From assembly GCA_963457665.1 (NCBI GenBank), contig OY735218.1:46268841-46332840 (forward strand): DNA of 64,000 nucleotides, read 5' to 3'. The number at the start of each line of letters is the position of its first letter. Position 1 is the stretch's first letter. A program made the position numbers and the translations under genes. This document shows, in pieces, positions 12,865 through 25,490 of this stretch. Below the pieces are notes generated by a model, which was given only the letters and a program-made list of their open reading frames with translations, searched no databases and had not been told where the DNA came from. This DNA comes from Thysanoteuthis rhombus. Lineage: Eukaryota > Mollusca > Cephalopoda > Oegopsida > Thysanoteuthidae.

Positions 12865-13945
12865 CCCCCCGGCCACTAGCAGTCAACAAGATGAAGGAGA
12901 TATTTCCTTGAAGTCATTTCCATGGTAAACCGGTCTCTATAAGAAGTTGATATTCAATCTCCTTACGACTAGGCAATTACATGGACATTGTGTCCGAGAT
13001 AGAGAAGTTTAAGAAATTATGGGGAAGGTGTAAGTCTAAAAAAGGCGGTAAAAAGCTGATTTTCGAGACATATGGATTCAGAGCAATTCATCTGAGAAAT
13101 GCGTTGATACAAAATTAAACCAAATTTTTTTCTCGAACTATTTCTGTGTCATTCATCCTTGAGTTTCTATCGCTAAGTTTCATTCAACCTCAACTAAACT
13201 GAACAATTTGAACATCAAATATGGTGGAGGGTTGAAAAACCATAGCCATCAAAGATGGTGAATAGCCATATCCTTTTTTTACATGTGTTTATTTGTCTGT
13301 TTGTCGTGCGTTTAGTTCAGTATTTCAGCGCTCCCGGCCATATCATTTTATCTATAGACTTGAAAATAGGTACCAATCCTCCATTAAACCCTTTTTTGAA
13401 ATAGATTTATTGGTCTTTGGAAAAACTATTTTGGACCTTTCCGGGCCTTATTTCAACAGGTTTATTAATTATATCCTCATTATCCAGAATCTGGATGTTT
13501 TTAGATGTTATTCAAAACTGTACTTCAAATGTTTTCCTATGAAAGGCGCCAGTAATGTCATAAATAAAATTTGTTCTAACCATATTCATCATCCAATCAG
13601 ATTTTTTCACATGACTCCAAAATTTGATGGTTGTTCAATTATTAACTTTGAGTGTCATTCATGATTATTTCAAATCTTTACCTTTGATTGGTTGCATCTT
13701 ATTGCAACTTTTGCCACTAATAATGAAGCTGATGAGGGAAAACTCTAGTCATAACAAGAACCATGAATTCAACGATGCGTAGAAGTAGCAGAATGACAAG
13801 GAGGGGTAGGATAATCAAGAAGTCTTTCTTTATTTCCAATAATTTTCGTACTTGTTTGATGTTGCGATATGAAATATTCTGCTGGTTTTTCTTAAATCGT
13901 ATAAAATTCTGAGCGGCCATTTTGCCCCTTCCCCCGATAGAAAGC
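12865..13945. other. No gene recognised
   Basis: Unique sequence. A 123-codon plus frame (13293-13664) is open but has no recognisable domain, signal peptide or flanking splice signals; it is left unannotated as a gene. Confidence 0.5.
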
Positions 13946-13947
13946 GT

Positions 13948-14235
13948 TCATCATCATCATCATCATCATTATCATCATCATCATCATCATCATCAGTCTT
14001 TTTATCGATCATAGTTTCTCCTGGGCGTTGCAGGGCAATGGGATAGAGTTTGCTCTGCTGAAGGTTTGCAACCCTACAGTGATTCTTCGCTTGATTTCAC
14101 CTTCTTTTGAGGGTTTCATGGAGATTTGTTGACCGGGGCAGATGTAATGGTCTACTTTTTCAGCTTTGCGTTTTCGATTTTGATTGTTGTGAGTTCAAAT
14201 GATCGGAATCAATTTCAATTTGAGGCATGATACCT
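13948..14235 (-). mobile_element. RTE-like LINE 3' fragment with (GAT)n tail
   Basis: On the minus strand the order is a stretch matching ISMKPSKEGEIKRRI (from about 14135 down to 14090), the 'ttgcaaaccttcagcagagc' region, an abrupt jump to 'caacgcccaggagaaac', then 'aaaagactgatgatgatg' running into a (GAT)n tail at 13948-13995. Compared with 43640-44680, several hundred bases between the middle and the 3' end are deleted. Confidence 0.75.
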
Positions 14236-14239
14236 TTCA

Positions 14240-15290
14240 ATGACGTCTTCACCTTTATTGACACCACACTTCGTCTTTACTTCTTTTTCCCGTTCTTTAG
14301 CGTAAGGAAGACCGACAGAACGATTACATAGAGTCTAAAAGATATATTTTTCTCACTTTTTGATTATTTCCCCTGTTCTTACTCTTTGCCAAGGATAATC
14401 ATTCAGTATGGATGTCCGTAGTTGCTGTTATCGCTTTCTTTTTCCCTAATTGCATAACTTCTTTCTTCCTTAATATATATCAATGATATTTTGTATGCAA
14501 GCTTACAGAGAGATTGTACTTGTTGGTTATGGCTGATCTGATTGTTTGTTTAGATTTTACACGCATAAAAAATCTCGAAGTTAAATCACCCTTCTCCAAC
14601 AATAGAGACTTTTTCCTGTCAGAACCTTTATACTTTTAAGATTATTTCGTATCATTTTTTTTTTCATGAGCAAAAAAAAACAAACTTGAAATTCCTATTT
14701 CATCCGGGATTTTCATAATTTCAAGACCATGTAAAATGACTAGGACTGACAAAGAATGAACAGAATTTTTCAGTGATATCTCGAGTAAAGTTAGTTAACA
14801 TCTTTGAGCTTAGAAGTAGATTCCCCGAAACAATATTTTCTAATAGCGTCTGAATACAATACACGTTTCTTTTATAAATATCAGAACATTTTGAATAATT
14901 TCTCATTTCCTTTTCACATTATTATCAACCTTTAATCCCCACTTCACTTTGATTTACCCTCAAAATAATTTAATTCACCTTAGGGTGAATTCACTAGTTG
15001 AAGGAATGCTGTTGTAAACAAAGAAAACCATCTTTGGGCCCTGAAATGTGTTCCTTCCTTCTTTATTATTGACTGAATATGTCTCCTGATGCAATGACTT
15101 ACTATTCGATTATCAATAAGCGTATAATTCTTTTTAGTTGTATTTATAGAAATCATTGGTTGACATCATAAATCATTTTCTATTGTTGTCTATAAATCTA
15201 AGAAGAACTTTTGGGGAGAAAATCTAATCTCTTCTTCCTGTTTCTGTTGACAAAACATTCCGGGTGATTTATGCTACAGCCTTCTTCAGG
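14240..15290. other. No gene recognised
   Basis: Unique AT-rich sequence with no credible frame or element motif. Confidence 0.6.
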
Positions 15291-15293
15291 TGT

Positions 15294-15334
15294 AAGAGAG
15301 AGAGAGAGAGAGAGAGAAAGAAAGAAAGAAAGAA

Positions 15335-15373
<39 letters not shown>
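15294..15373. repeat. (GA)n / (GAAA)n microsatellite
   Basis: GA repeats interrupted by a GAAA block. Frames through it encode only Arg-Glu or Ser-Leu repeats. Confidence 0.96.
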
Positions 15374-15379
<6 letters not shown>

Positions 15380-15380
<1 letters not shown>

Positions 15381-15864
15381 ACCGATATCAAAGACTCTTC
15401 CCTTATAGATATCATACAATACATATTAAAACTGGAGTTGACTTAAGTATGTCAACAATAATGATACGAAGAAGTGACTAGATTCTCTGAACAAAAGATA
15501 ATGATCCTGTTGTTTTCCAACTTCAAATTTTCATTTTCATGTTGTGCTTGAAGTATTTGTATAAGTAAATACTTTTACAATATAACCATAAGATTCATGC
15601 TACTTGATGGAAACCAACCACACAGAAGTTTTAAATGATGCATTTGGTCCCAATAACTGACTAGAACTGTTATAGAGGGTACATTATTTGTATGACACTG
15701 CTTACAATGTACCCCTCTAGCTACTCGAATGTCACTTACAGATAAAAACCAGTGTTTTAGTATTAAATAGATGGATACATGAAAATCATAGACACTTATT
15801 CCAGAATGCATTCCCACTTTTGAAGTTTCTGGAGGTATTCGAAGTGGTTATGTACCTTTAGGAC
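15380..15864. other. No gene recognised
   Basis: Unique sequence. The 80-codon minus frame at 15575-15817 has no recognisable features. Confidence 0.5.
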
Positions 15865-15980
<116 letters not shown>

Positions 15981-16689
15981 CATGACGTAAGAGTTTTTCA
16001 AGGTTGTGCCAGGTAACTCAATTTTTCAATGAAACTGTGAATTTAAATTTGACCTGGACATTTCCATTCTGGAAGTTTCGACTCCGATGGCTTCAATTCA
16101 GGTGGTTCACTTCCTGGTTCAGATATAAGTGAACCCAAAATCACACTGCAAGTCTAACTGAACAAATGGACACGCTAAAAGTTATATCCACGTAAATAGA
16201 TGATATTTTTCAAAAAAAGTAATGATTTTTTAAGGTATCTTTTCATCATTCATTCTTTTCGAATTTTATCATTATTGATTCATTCAATTATGTTCCATGT
16301 CATGGAAGCGGCTGTTTCATTTGTTCGTACGGTTGTTCAAAGCAGTCGTATATTTTTTTTTTGTAAATTACACATAAAAAAATTTTTTTTAGAAGAAACG
16401 TATTTACATATCCATTTTTTATACACCTTTAAATGGAAAGAAAATCACGTATTGTCAATGCTGATTTTTATTTCAAATAAAGGTAAGTAAAAACATCTGG
16501 CATACAGTTATCATTTCATAATCACCTCTGAACAAAGAGTAAAAATTTGATGAAAATATGTATGGTTGTTTAGAGCAGCCATAGAAATTTATCTAATGAT
16601 AATTTTTTTCCAAAATTACCCGTAAAATGATTAATTTTTCTAGAAAGTATGTATTAGTTTATCCATATGTTGTTATTGTTCAAGTTTGA

Positions 16690-17090
16690 CTTGTTTTCAG
16701 TAGAGCCAGCTCCAAATCCAAGAACAAAAAAAAATCATTAATCCTACGAAGAACGGTATACAACCAATCCATCCTCCCAATAATCAAGCATTTATCTGAA
16801 ACATGGAACCTTACCTCAGTTCATAAGCTGAGAACCATACAGTGTGCATTCGAGAGACATCGCAGTATATCAGCAAAAGTCAGGGGTCAGAGATATCATA
16901 GAAATGGTTAAAAAAATCAAATAGCTATGGGTTAACCATGTTGCAATAACATCAGACATACGTTGGGCATCCCAAAAAGTTGATCTCCAGAGTTCAAATG
17001 TAAAAAAAAAAATGTAAAACACGGCCGGCAAAATATGAGATATTTTTCAAAAGAACGATCGAGAGCTGATTCCTAATTTCAAACGTTAAG
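16690..17090 (+). mobile_element. RTE-like LINE 3' fragment
   Basis: Degenerate match to the element's segment from 'cgaagaacggtatacaacc' (consensus VYNQ), through 'aaacatggaaccttac' (ETWNLT) and 'gggttaaccatgttgcaat' (WVGHVAI), to a weak match near 'gccggcaaaatatgagat'. No frame is intact and the usual 3' end is not reached. Confidence 0.65.
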
Positions 17091-17388
17091 CACTATTGGA
17101 ACAATGATTAGAAACGTAATACAAATATATCTTCATCTCTAAGAGCAGAGACTATTTTGATAAATGATGTCAAAGCTCCGATCTGTTTGTACGGTTGTTT
17201 TCATAATATTTCCATCAACTATGGATTTTTACGTTCTAACGAAAAGTTCGAGACTGATTAATTATTTAACTTGAAATTTTTTATGGAAACAGAGAGTTTG
17301 AAATGAATATTATTGCAAAATATTTTGTTGAATATTGGTTCATATAGTTCATAATCTATAAAATATTGTTTGCAACCTCCACTTCCAA

Positions 17389-17607
17389 CTATATTATGAG
17401 TCCAGTGACTTGAAATTTCCTTTCTTTAATTTGTACATAAACTATGAGGCCAGAAAGGAAAAGCAGTTCAAGCCATCCAACTACAAAGGCCAGTACAAAA
17501 TAATGCTGCGAGATCAAATCGTCTGAAAGATTCACAATGGCCTTTTCTATTGAGAACCTCGCAGAGAAACAAAAACATAGTACACAAGAGAGAGCTGCAA
17601 TAGACAT
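17389..17607 (-). CDS. Candidate small membrane or secreted protein frame
   Basis: A 72-codon frame on the minus strand, ATG to stop, that is less AT-rich than its surroundings. Residues about 1-17 are hydrophobic and Cys-rich (MSIAALSCVLCFCFSA), like a signal peptide or first membrane segment. Residues about 36-60 form a longer hydrophobic stretch (FVLAFVVGWLELLFLSGL) followed by the basic VQIKERK, as expected for a second membrane segment with a cytosolic basic flank. I recognise no family. No convincing splice acceptor lies just upstream and no polyadenylation signal was found. It may be one exon, a tiny gene or a chance frame; chance remains the more likely explanation. Confidence 0.2.
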   Translation of the reverse strand: MSIAALSCVLCFCFSARFSIEKAIVNLSDDLISQHYFVLAFVVGWLELLFLSGLIVYVQIKERKFQVTGLII

Positions 17608-17940
17608 AAGAAGGTTTTCGCATTCATTTCAGATTTAGGAGAAGAAAAAATTCATCTTATATCCTAAATTTGTCTATTTCTGTTCATGTTTCTCATATTA
17701 TTTGGAAAAGTAAATTATGCTATTTTATGATTTGGATGATGATAACAATACTATCTGTGGTTGAATTCTGTAAGCTTCTTTGTAATCATAACAAATGTTT
17801 ATGCATTTGCATTGTTTAGACAAGGATACAAAGTACACATATTCGAAAAAAAGCAATTTTTCCGATTATAGCAAAGACATATAACTGCATGACGGACTTA
17901 ACAGACGTAAAAGATCCGGCAACATTAAGTATTTATTCTA

Positions 17941-18212
17941 CCGTATATATCTATACATATACATATATATTTTCACACTTTCACACACACACACACACAT
18001 ACACACACACACACAGACACGTATATAGAATTTTATACACACATATACACATATATATATATGCATATTATATTTATATGTATATTCATATACATGTTTA
18101 TATATAATCTTGTGTGTATGTACATATGCATATATATGTATATACATACATGTAAATACACATATATATATATGCACATTTAAGTATATATATGTATAGA
18201 TATATATATATG

Positions 18213-18249
<37 letters not shown>

Positions 18250-18250
18250 G
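17941..18250. repeat. Long compound CA/TA microsatellite region
   Basis: About 310 bases of alternating CA, TA, TATG and CATA blocks. All frames in both strands are simple Tyr-Ile, His-Thr or Cys-Val repeats. Confidence 0.95.
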
Positions 18251-18259
18251 TCGATTCAT

Positions 18260-19470
18260 GTCAATTAAATACATAAATGTTGTTTGTGTCAATGATATAC
18301 TCTCATCTTGCTTCATTCAACTCCTCAGATATATTAAAATATTTTTTCTGATTTGTTTTTTTTTGTTCTTCTGGCTTTGACAAGATTTCATACCATATTC
18401 GATCACGATCTTTGATTTTGAAATATGTAATTAATTTATATCCTTAAATTGAAAAATTGTGTTTTTTCTCCGAGGTTCAGATTTCACTTTGAATATAGTT
18501 TTGTACATAAGTTGATTTTTTAAATTATTTTCCATCCTGTCATTGGATTTTTTCCTGCAGCTCTAAGTTTCCAGACATGAAAAGACATCGAAGTGTCGTT
18601 TTTGTACTTTTCAAGATTAAAGGAAGCATTATGATTATCTGAATTTAATTTTCAAGGTCAGAATTTAGGATTTAGAATCATTTTTGTGTATGTGTATAAA
18701 TTCGTGCTCTATATAGAATTTCTCGTGTTAAGCAATTGTTTTGTAGCATGCATTTTTCTGATTCTCTACAATTACTTTTTTTACGTAAATTCTTATTGGT
18801 GTTTTTATAATTATTTCATTCACATTTTCGTCATTGTGGTTACATATTATTCTTTCCATGATATCTACGCTGTTGTATGAGAGTTTCTATTTGTTTGAGT
18901 TGAAAAATCCGATCTGATCCGTTGTTTGGTGGGAAATATTCTTCTGTAACATCCAGTTTTTTTTTTTACCAATGTTTGATATTATCTGCTTTTGAAAGTT
19001 TGGATAAACCAAATTAGATTTCTTTTCCTCCATCTTTTGTTAGTTTTGGTATCCTTCCGTTTGTTTGTTTTATTAAACTTATTATCAAATTCTAGTTACT
19101 GCTTTACAAATCCACTATCTCCAAGTACTTTTTGGCAGTTTATGAAAACAAAAATATTTCCATTCGAGGAGTTAAATGTTGATCTTGTATTTACTGAATT
19201 GGAGACCTGTTGGCTAATGGATGGTTCGATTTCCTATTTAGATGAACAGGAGTCTGTTCCGATATTTTCAGTCAAGAGTTTGAAGTAGTTATCAGACTTT
19301 ATTCTTGTATGTTTTTGGTTTTGTTGGCTTTGATTGATATTTCCTAGGATTGTTAAAATTTTTGTTTACTCCCTGCATCGGCTTTTTAGGAAGAATTATC
19401 TTTGTGTTCTTTGTATTTAATCAAGTTTACCGTATTTGGGAGCTCATTTTCGTATCTTCCAAGGATTCTA
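18260..19470. other. No gene recognised
   Basis: AT-rich unique sequence. A 98-codon plus frame (18992-19288) begins hydrophobic, and the opposite strand reads through much of the same region with few stops; neither resembles a family that I know. Confidence 0.5.
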
Positions 19471-19472
19471 TC

Positions 19473-19473
<1 letters not shown>

Positions 19474-19539
<66 letters not shown>

Positions 19540-19540
19540 C

Positions 19541-19613
<73 letters not shown>
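19474..19613. repeat. (TA)n microsatellite
   Basis: About 140 bases of TA repeats with sparse TGTA and CATA interruptions, joined directly to a SINE-like tail copy on its right. Confidence 0.97.
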
Positions 19614-19614
<1 letters not shown>

Positions 19615-19985
19615 CAGATAGTTTATAGCCACACTGAAGAGCTGTAATAAAACGAAACAGCTGTCCGTGGATGACACGATAATTAACGCTTCACTTTTCA
19701 GGGTTGAACAATCTCTAAGTGAGGTAACTCGCTCATTGTAAACTTATGCAATAGGATTTGAGCACTCTGGTGAACTAGGAATTTAAACTAAATGAATATA
19801 TCGCTTAAATTCAGCCTTATTGATCGTCCAGTTCCCTAGTGCAGGGGTTGGATATCAGTTTTCGGGTCTGAAGCGAAGGTTTCAATCCAGCCTCGTGGTA
19901 CTGGATGGGATAACAGGTATTCTATAGCCACACTGAAGAGTTGTAATACACCGAAACAGCCGTCTGTAGATGACACAATTATTGA
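19614..19985 (+). repeat. tRNA-derived SINE-like unit with duplicated tail
   Basis: The string 'tatagccacactgaagag' and the roughly 60 bases around it occur twice, at 19623 and 19923, 300 bases apart and in the same orientation. Between them lie a possible Pol III A box (tagtgcagggg, 19838-19848) and a B box (ggtttcaatcc, 19878-19888), spaced 40 bases, as in tRNA-derived SINEs. The second tail copy follows the B box by about 40 bases. Both tails abut long TA runs. The SINE family is not identified. Confidence 0.55.
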
Positions 19986-20028
19986 TTATGATAATCAAAG
20001 AATACACGTATTTATACATTCACTAAGT

Positions 20029-20157
<129 letters not shown>

Positions 20158-20439
20158 CATTCAATAAATACAGGCACACACTCTCATGTATTTGTATATA
20201 TAGTGAGAAGTGGAGTTGCTACACAAAGCTGTTCATGTTTTCGCTCTGTTTAGACTCATTTGAGCAAATGATTTGGTTCATTTTAGATCTTTGTTTAGGG
20301 CATTTTTTTATTTACATATATACAGACACATATACAAACATATATACGCACATATTTACGCTCACACAATCATAAACACACACACACTCACACACACACA
20401 CTTATATAGATACACAGGTAAATATATCAAATAAAAGCA

Positions 20440-20600
20440 ACACTTTGCCCTACAAAACTCGACACTTATCCCATAGACGTTAGGCACCACCTTCTGATCC
20501 TATAATGGAAAATAGCAAATCCAACCTTACCTGAAAAAATACTAATTCAGCCCCTATCTTCTCTTCTCATTGCCTGTCTTATTTGAGACAAACCAATCGA
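20440..20600 (+). repeat. Left part of a Penelope-like 3' flank
   Basis: 'gccctacaaaactcgacac' followed by 'ttatcc' resembles 3550-3570. The matching right part resumes at about 21840, on the far side of the RTE copy. Confidence 0.4.
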
Positions 20601-20609
20601 AATATCGAA

Positions 20610-21838
20610 TCGAAATATTTCAACAACCACAGCCCTATAAGCTTACACAACTGAATATACAAACTTTTCACAAAAATCGTCACCAACCAAATCACAAAAA
20701 CACTAGATGAAAACCAAACACAAGATCAAGCTGGCTTTAGAAGAAGCTATTCGACAATGTATCAACTTCAAAAAGCTATTGACAAAGTGGAAATCTTTTA
20801 GGTCATGGAGGTCATCACTCAACAAGGTGTTGATCCAGTATATGTCAAAATGCTTGAACATATAAACAATCACAGCAGTTCCTTCATCAAGCTGTGAAGA
20901 CCTTGGATCCCTTTCAGCTCCAGAAAGGGATAAGACAAGGTGATACCAGCTGACCCAAACTCATTACAGCCTGCTTTGAGATGGTGTTCAGAAGACTAAA
21001 CTTGGAGAGTAAAGGAATTCGAATACACGGCGAGTATCTGAGTAACCTCAAATTTGCAGACGACATCGTCTTTTTCGCAGAGAACCTACACGACCTCAAA
21101 CTAATGCGAGAAGAACTAAATGAAGAGAGCAAAAAGGTCCGCCTACACATCAACATCATCCAGTTGAAGATCATGTGCAACAACTACTTTGGAGATGAAA
21201 AGACTAAGATCAAAATCGAGGACACAGAACTGGAGAGAGTATATCACTACATCTACCTAGGACAACGAATCTCCATGAGACCCTCAAAAGAAGAAGAAAT
21301 CAAGCGAAGAATCCCCCTAGGATGGCAGGCCTTTGGCAGAGCAAGCTCAACCTTCTAAAACAAGAAAGTCCTATTAATCCTAAAAAAAAGTAGAGTGTAC
21401 AACCAATACATCCTCTCAATAGCCACTTATGGAGCTGAAATATGGTACCTATTCAAGAGGCATATCCACAAATCGAAAACCATGCAATGTGCACATGAAA
21501 TAATTATGTTAGGCCTCACATGGAGTGACCACAAGACAGCACAGTACACCTGGAAGAAGACAGGAGTCAGGTACATCATTGAACCCATTAAAAATCTCAA
21601 ATGGCAGTGGGTTGGCCATGTTGGAAGAATGGCAGACAACCGATGAACTTCGTGATTCATGATATGGATCCCCCGACATCACATGCGCAACTGAGGCTGG
21701 CAAAGTATCAAGTGGTGAGACGAGCTAGACAAATTCAGAAAATTCTTGCTCCGCAATGCCCACGATAGAAAAGTGTGGTGAATCCAGGGAAAGGTCTATG
21801 TCCAATGACAGACATTAAACGAATGATGATGATGATGA
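20610..21838 (+). mobile_element. RTE-like LINE, longest copy (RT to 3' end)
   Basis: Non-LTR retrotransposon fragment whose protein is an RTE-type reverse transcriptase with C-terminal domain. In order: KIVTNQITKTLDENQTQ and AGFRRSYSTMYQLQKAID (fingers), then VMEVITQQGVDPVYV, with the polymerase A motif between apparently deleted; the GIRQGDTS region with frameshifts; an open frame 20981-21358 holding NLKFADDIVFF with the catalytic FADD intact, and GQRISMRP; then 21395-21646 holding TYGAEIWYLF and LKWQWVGHVGRM. The 3' end reads 'gaatgatgatgatgatga'. Stops and frameshifts make it non-autonomous, and no upstream endonuclease domain is present. It appears inserted into an older repeat. Confidence 0.85.
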
Positions 21839-22140
21839 AACACCCACTGAGACAGGGAACAAACAACCCTTGACCCTGCCTCTCATAGACATAACTCATT
21901 TCAAACCAAATTTTACGTTTATCTACTCAGATACACGGATGCGAACAGTTCCCCTCAAAATTTACGACCAAACAGCACAGAAATAAACCTATTCTCTATT
22001 TAGCATCAAGCATGTAAACAGTAATTTATTTTCTAGAACCGCTGAAATTATTTTTCTCTGAAAATAATGGCTGGCTCCCTTCGGAACGCATCAAAATATA
22101 CCCATTGAATGATAAAAATTGAGATGTAACACCTTCATCT
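21839..22140 (+). repeat. Right part of a Penelope-like 3' flank
   Basis: 'tcaagcatgtaaacag' and 'gagatgtaacac' are arranged as at 3795-3915, so this resumes the repeat interrupted by the RTE copy. Confidence 0.4.
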
Positions 22141-22144
22141 CGAA

Positions 22145-22805
22145 TTTTCTGTTTACTTTTCAATCGTGGTTTTCATCAACATTGTGTTGGTTCACTTTTC
22201 ATCTACAATACTAATTGATTTGATTGTGATGTCTATCTTGAGGATCAGTTGTTGGCTTGTGTTGGTTAGGATCACCCAGGGGTAAGGTCACAAACAGACT
22301 GGTTGCAATTGGGATATTCTGGGTAGGTTTAGAAAAAGTGTGATAGAATGAATGAATTAAAACTGGGAAACGTTGATACTTGTTTTAAAGAATCATTTCA
22401 GATAATAGTGTAAATGATTTCATTATTAGGAAGTGTACAAGCGATTAAAAATGTTTTCATCATAGGAGACGCAGAACGTTTAATCTTCCATTTCAATCAA
22501 ATTTGAAAAAATATTTTCGAATTTGTTTCCATGTTTATTCATTTTATTCATTTTCCCATTCCTGCTTGAGAAAGTAGGTGGGTTGGTTTTGGAATTTATT
22601 TTGTATTTTTTGCGCGTATCGCAATCTTTTGGCTTATGGGTGTGTAATACTTAGGGCTTGATGAGCAGTTTGCACAATCTGCGGTGATGATAATCGTCTT
22701 ATAGGTTGGACTTACGTGTCAAATTGTTTGATTTGATATTCAATCCATTACAAGGAAGAGTTTGGAGCATTCATATCCACATATAATCATGATTAAGTAA
22801 TTTAA
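22145..22805. other. No gene recognised
   Basis: Unique AT-rich sequence without a credible frame. Confidence 0.6.
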
Positions 22806-22807
22806 TC

Positions 22808-22814
22808 ATGTACA

Positions 22815-22891
<77 letters not shown>

Positions 22892-23115
22892 TCACACAAG
22901 TATAGCATATATATATGTGTGTGTGTGTGTTTGTGTGTGTATACATACATATATACGCACACACACACATATATATATACACACATACACGTACATACAC
23001 ATATACACACACGTATATACAAATGCATACAGACATACATATAAATAAAAAGATTTATACATAGATGTATACACATACATAGATGCATATATAAACATAC
23101 ATGTATACATACACA
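22808..23115. repeat. Long compound TA/TG/CA microsatellite region
   Basis: About 300 bases of TA repeats followed by GT, CA and CATA blocks. The frames up to 105 codons on both strands are repeat artefacts. Confidence 0.95.
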
Positions 23116-23119
23116 CTCA

Positions 23120-23568
23120 CATTATGATTATAAATTGTGTTATACCATATAAAACCAATATGAAATGATTTCCTGTCATTACACGGTCATCGTATCACTC
23201 ACTTTAGACAACGTGAATTGAAAAACAATTAAAGAAAATGGTTGTAGTAATCTTTTCAGTTGTTGGTGGGCAAGACTTTTCCCACTTTTCTTAAATGGGT
23301 GTTTAACGAGATAAAGAAAAGATTAAATATTAACATCATACCTACTTCCAACGGACCCCACATATACCAACACCTATCCATTAAATGTTATACAACACAT
23401 TTCCATCCGATGATAAAAATAAGAAAAATCACTCCCATTGAAAAATGACCATTCAAATCCTTTAGTCTTTTCTTTATCTAAGACAAGTCAAACAACAATA
23501 ATAAAAAAGTTAAGATTCCACTGGTATATCGTGAGTTTTTGTCTTCACTCGTCAATTGTCGTTTTTAT

Positions 23569-23570
<2 letters not shown>
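23120..23570. other. No gene recognised; weak Penelope-flank similarity
   Basis: Around 23350-23470 the strings 'ccaacacctatccatt' and 'aatgaccattcaaatcc' are reminiscent of the 3540-3660 repeat. Nothing else is seen. Confidence 0.35.

Positions 23571-23571
<1 letters not shown>

Positions 23572-23644
<73 letters not shown>
23572..23644. repeat. Compound (CA)n(TA)n microsatellite
   Basis: CA repeats to about 23602 pass into TA repeats. Confidence 0.97.
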
Positions 23645-23649
<5 letters not shown>

Positions 23650-25480
23650 ATATGTACATACGTATGCATATATATATACATACATAAGCTGCATCTAAGA
23701 GATAAAATCTATTCGGGTTAATTTCGAATACGAATACCGTGTCCAAGCAGATTCTTTCAACTCAATCAGATTAATGTTGACTAACATTTTCCACTTTTGA
23801 AAAATGTGTCCACCTTAAAACACGTGTCAAGTGTTTTCTTTCTAAATTTCCGTCAAGATTGGTACTCGCTGGTTTTTAAAAGACATTATCAATTTAACAA
23901 AACCAGTAAATTTTATGGATCCAGTATTTTCAACGGTCCCAGGTTAAATGCTTAAAAGCTATCGAATCAAATTCAGTGATTCTGCACTTTTTAAATCATC
24001 CATAATGATACACCTGGCTTAAGCTGTTTCGAACAATCGGGTGCTTCAGGATAGTGATTCTAGTCAATGAACATTTACCTTTTATTGAAGTTTTTCTAAC
24101 ATCGTAATTGATGGGGATCTCGTATCTACGTAATCTATATATGACGAATAAATACCATATTTATAAGTGATATTTGAAACTGGATATGGAGTTGTGCTAT
24201 TACTTAAATGTCAAATACATTTGTTAGAGTGTCTGACAGTATAACAAATGAAAAAATGTAATTACTTAGCAAGTGAAAAATGTATCAGTTTCAGTGTTCA
24301 TGCATATTTCTTCAATTTAGGGCCTCAATATAACACACACTACAGGCCCTGCACGAGCTTAATCCGCTCAAGTGAAAACTTATGATATAAGAAGACAGCT
24401 TCCTTTTGAAGTATTTATATGTCTTTTCCTTGCAACGATGGACGCGGTCATCGCCGTAAAAAAATGATTGAGGCGGACGGGACTAAATTGAACGAGAAAG
24501 AATTGAAAATATGTGCCTGAGAGCAAAAGCACTTTAAAGATGGGAAAATGGGATTTGTACGGAAAACAAAAAGAAAAGTCACCGAGTTATCGTCAGTAGC
24601 ACAGAGGTATTGCAGCCAATGTTTGTAGTACCAAGTGTTCAAGACCGGAAAATAGTTTTAAAGATTAACTTAGAGGACGAGTAAGAAAGAAGGCATCAAC
24701 AGGTCTGGAGAAAAGAAGGGTAAGTGAGGGTGATTTAAGTATGAATAAAATGGAAGAAAATCAGGGAAGAAAGTGATATAAAGGAAGGATTGACTTTTTG
24801 AGAATAAAACCCAGATATATACAGATCAGATACTGAAGATTGTAAGCTTTCATATGAAGACTATAGAAAAAGAAAAATCTCTCAGAGAGCGCTTTCCTTC
24901 TGCAACCAATGTTTGTCACCAAAACCTGAAGAAGGAAAGGAAATAGGGGTAAGTATCAGAGAATGACGTCAGAAATCAAATGGACAAAGTTATATCTCCT
25001 TTTAATTGCCTTTTATTTTCACAATTGTCTGCTGCAAAATTAAAAGAAATAGAAAAATTTCTCTCAGGGTCAATAGAAAAGACAGAACTGAGCCTCTGAT
25101 GATAAAGCAACAGACGCTCATAGATGATGATCATCATGAAGCCAGTATCAAGCTGTACATCTCTAACATTTGTTTGATGTTTCAGATTTCGATCAATTTG
25201 TTTTTCCCCCAAGATAGTTATACCATGAACAGTGTGACCTTTTCTGTTTTCTCTTGTCAACAGGTGCAAATAGAGCAAACATATACTACACTTCAATCCT
25301 AGGAAGATGGCTGTGGAGCAACCGTTCGGGTCTAAGTAGATACCCTCATCCTTGTCAGATGCGTGCGTAATTAATCCCATTATTTTTGACCGGTACTAAT
25401 GTAAGTTTGACATGAAACATCGCAACATCTAAATTGAAATTTAATGATTATAAAAGTGCTGAGTTTTCGGATTTACTCAA
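23650..25480. other. No gene recognised
   Basis: A 134-codon minus frame (24976-25380) and a 98-codon plus frame (25006-25302) overlap almost completely. Near 25264 the plus strand has a good acceptor-like string ('tgttttctcttgtcaacag'), but the frame beyond it is short. No family is recognised, so no gene is called. Confidence 0.45.
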
Positions 25481-25490
25481 GCTGTCCATC

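Noticed and set aside
13293-13664. 123-codon plus-strand frame
   Set aside because: No family, no splice or start context, and ordinary AT-rich composition.
13730-13750. Possible hammerhead ribozyme core ('ctgatgagggaaaactc')
   Set aside because: Penelope-like elements can carry hammerhead motifs, so I searched for CTGATGA followed by GAAA; this hit lacks pairing stems, and the other CTGATGA sites lack the GAAA part.
16104-16135. 9-bp inverted repeat (ggttcactt ... aagtgaacc) as a regulatory hairpin
   Set aside because: Short arms and a 14-base loop are expected by chance in a window of this size, and no gene is near.
25240-25302. Splice acceptor 'tgttttctcttgtcaacag' with a following exon
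   Set aside because: The acceptor string is good but the three frames after it give only 12 to about 35 codons with no recognisable protein.
24976-25380. 134-codon minus-strand frame
   Set aside because: It overlaps a 98-codon plus frame and I recognise no domain; homology or transcript data would be needed to call it.
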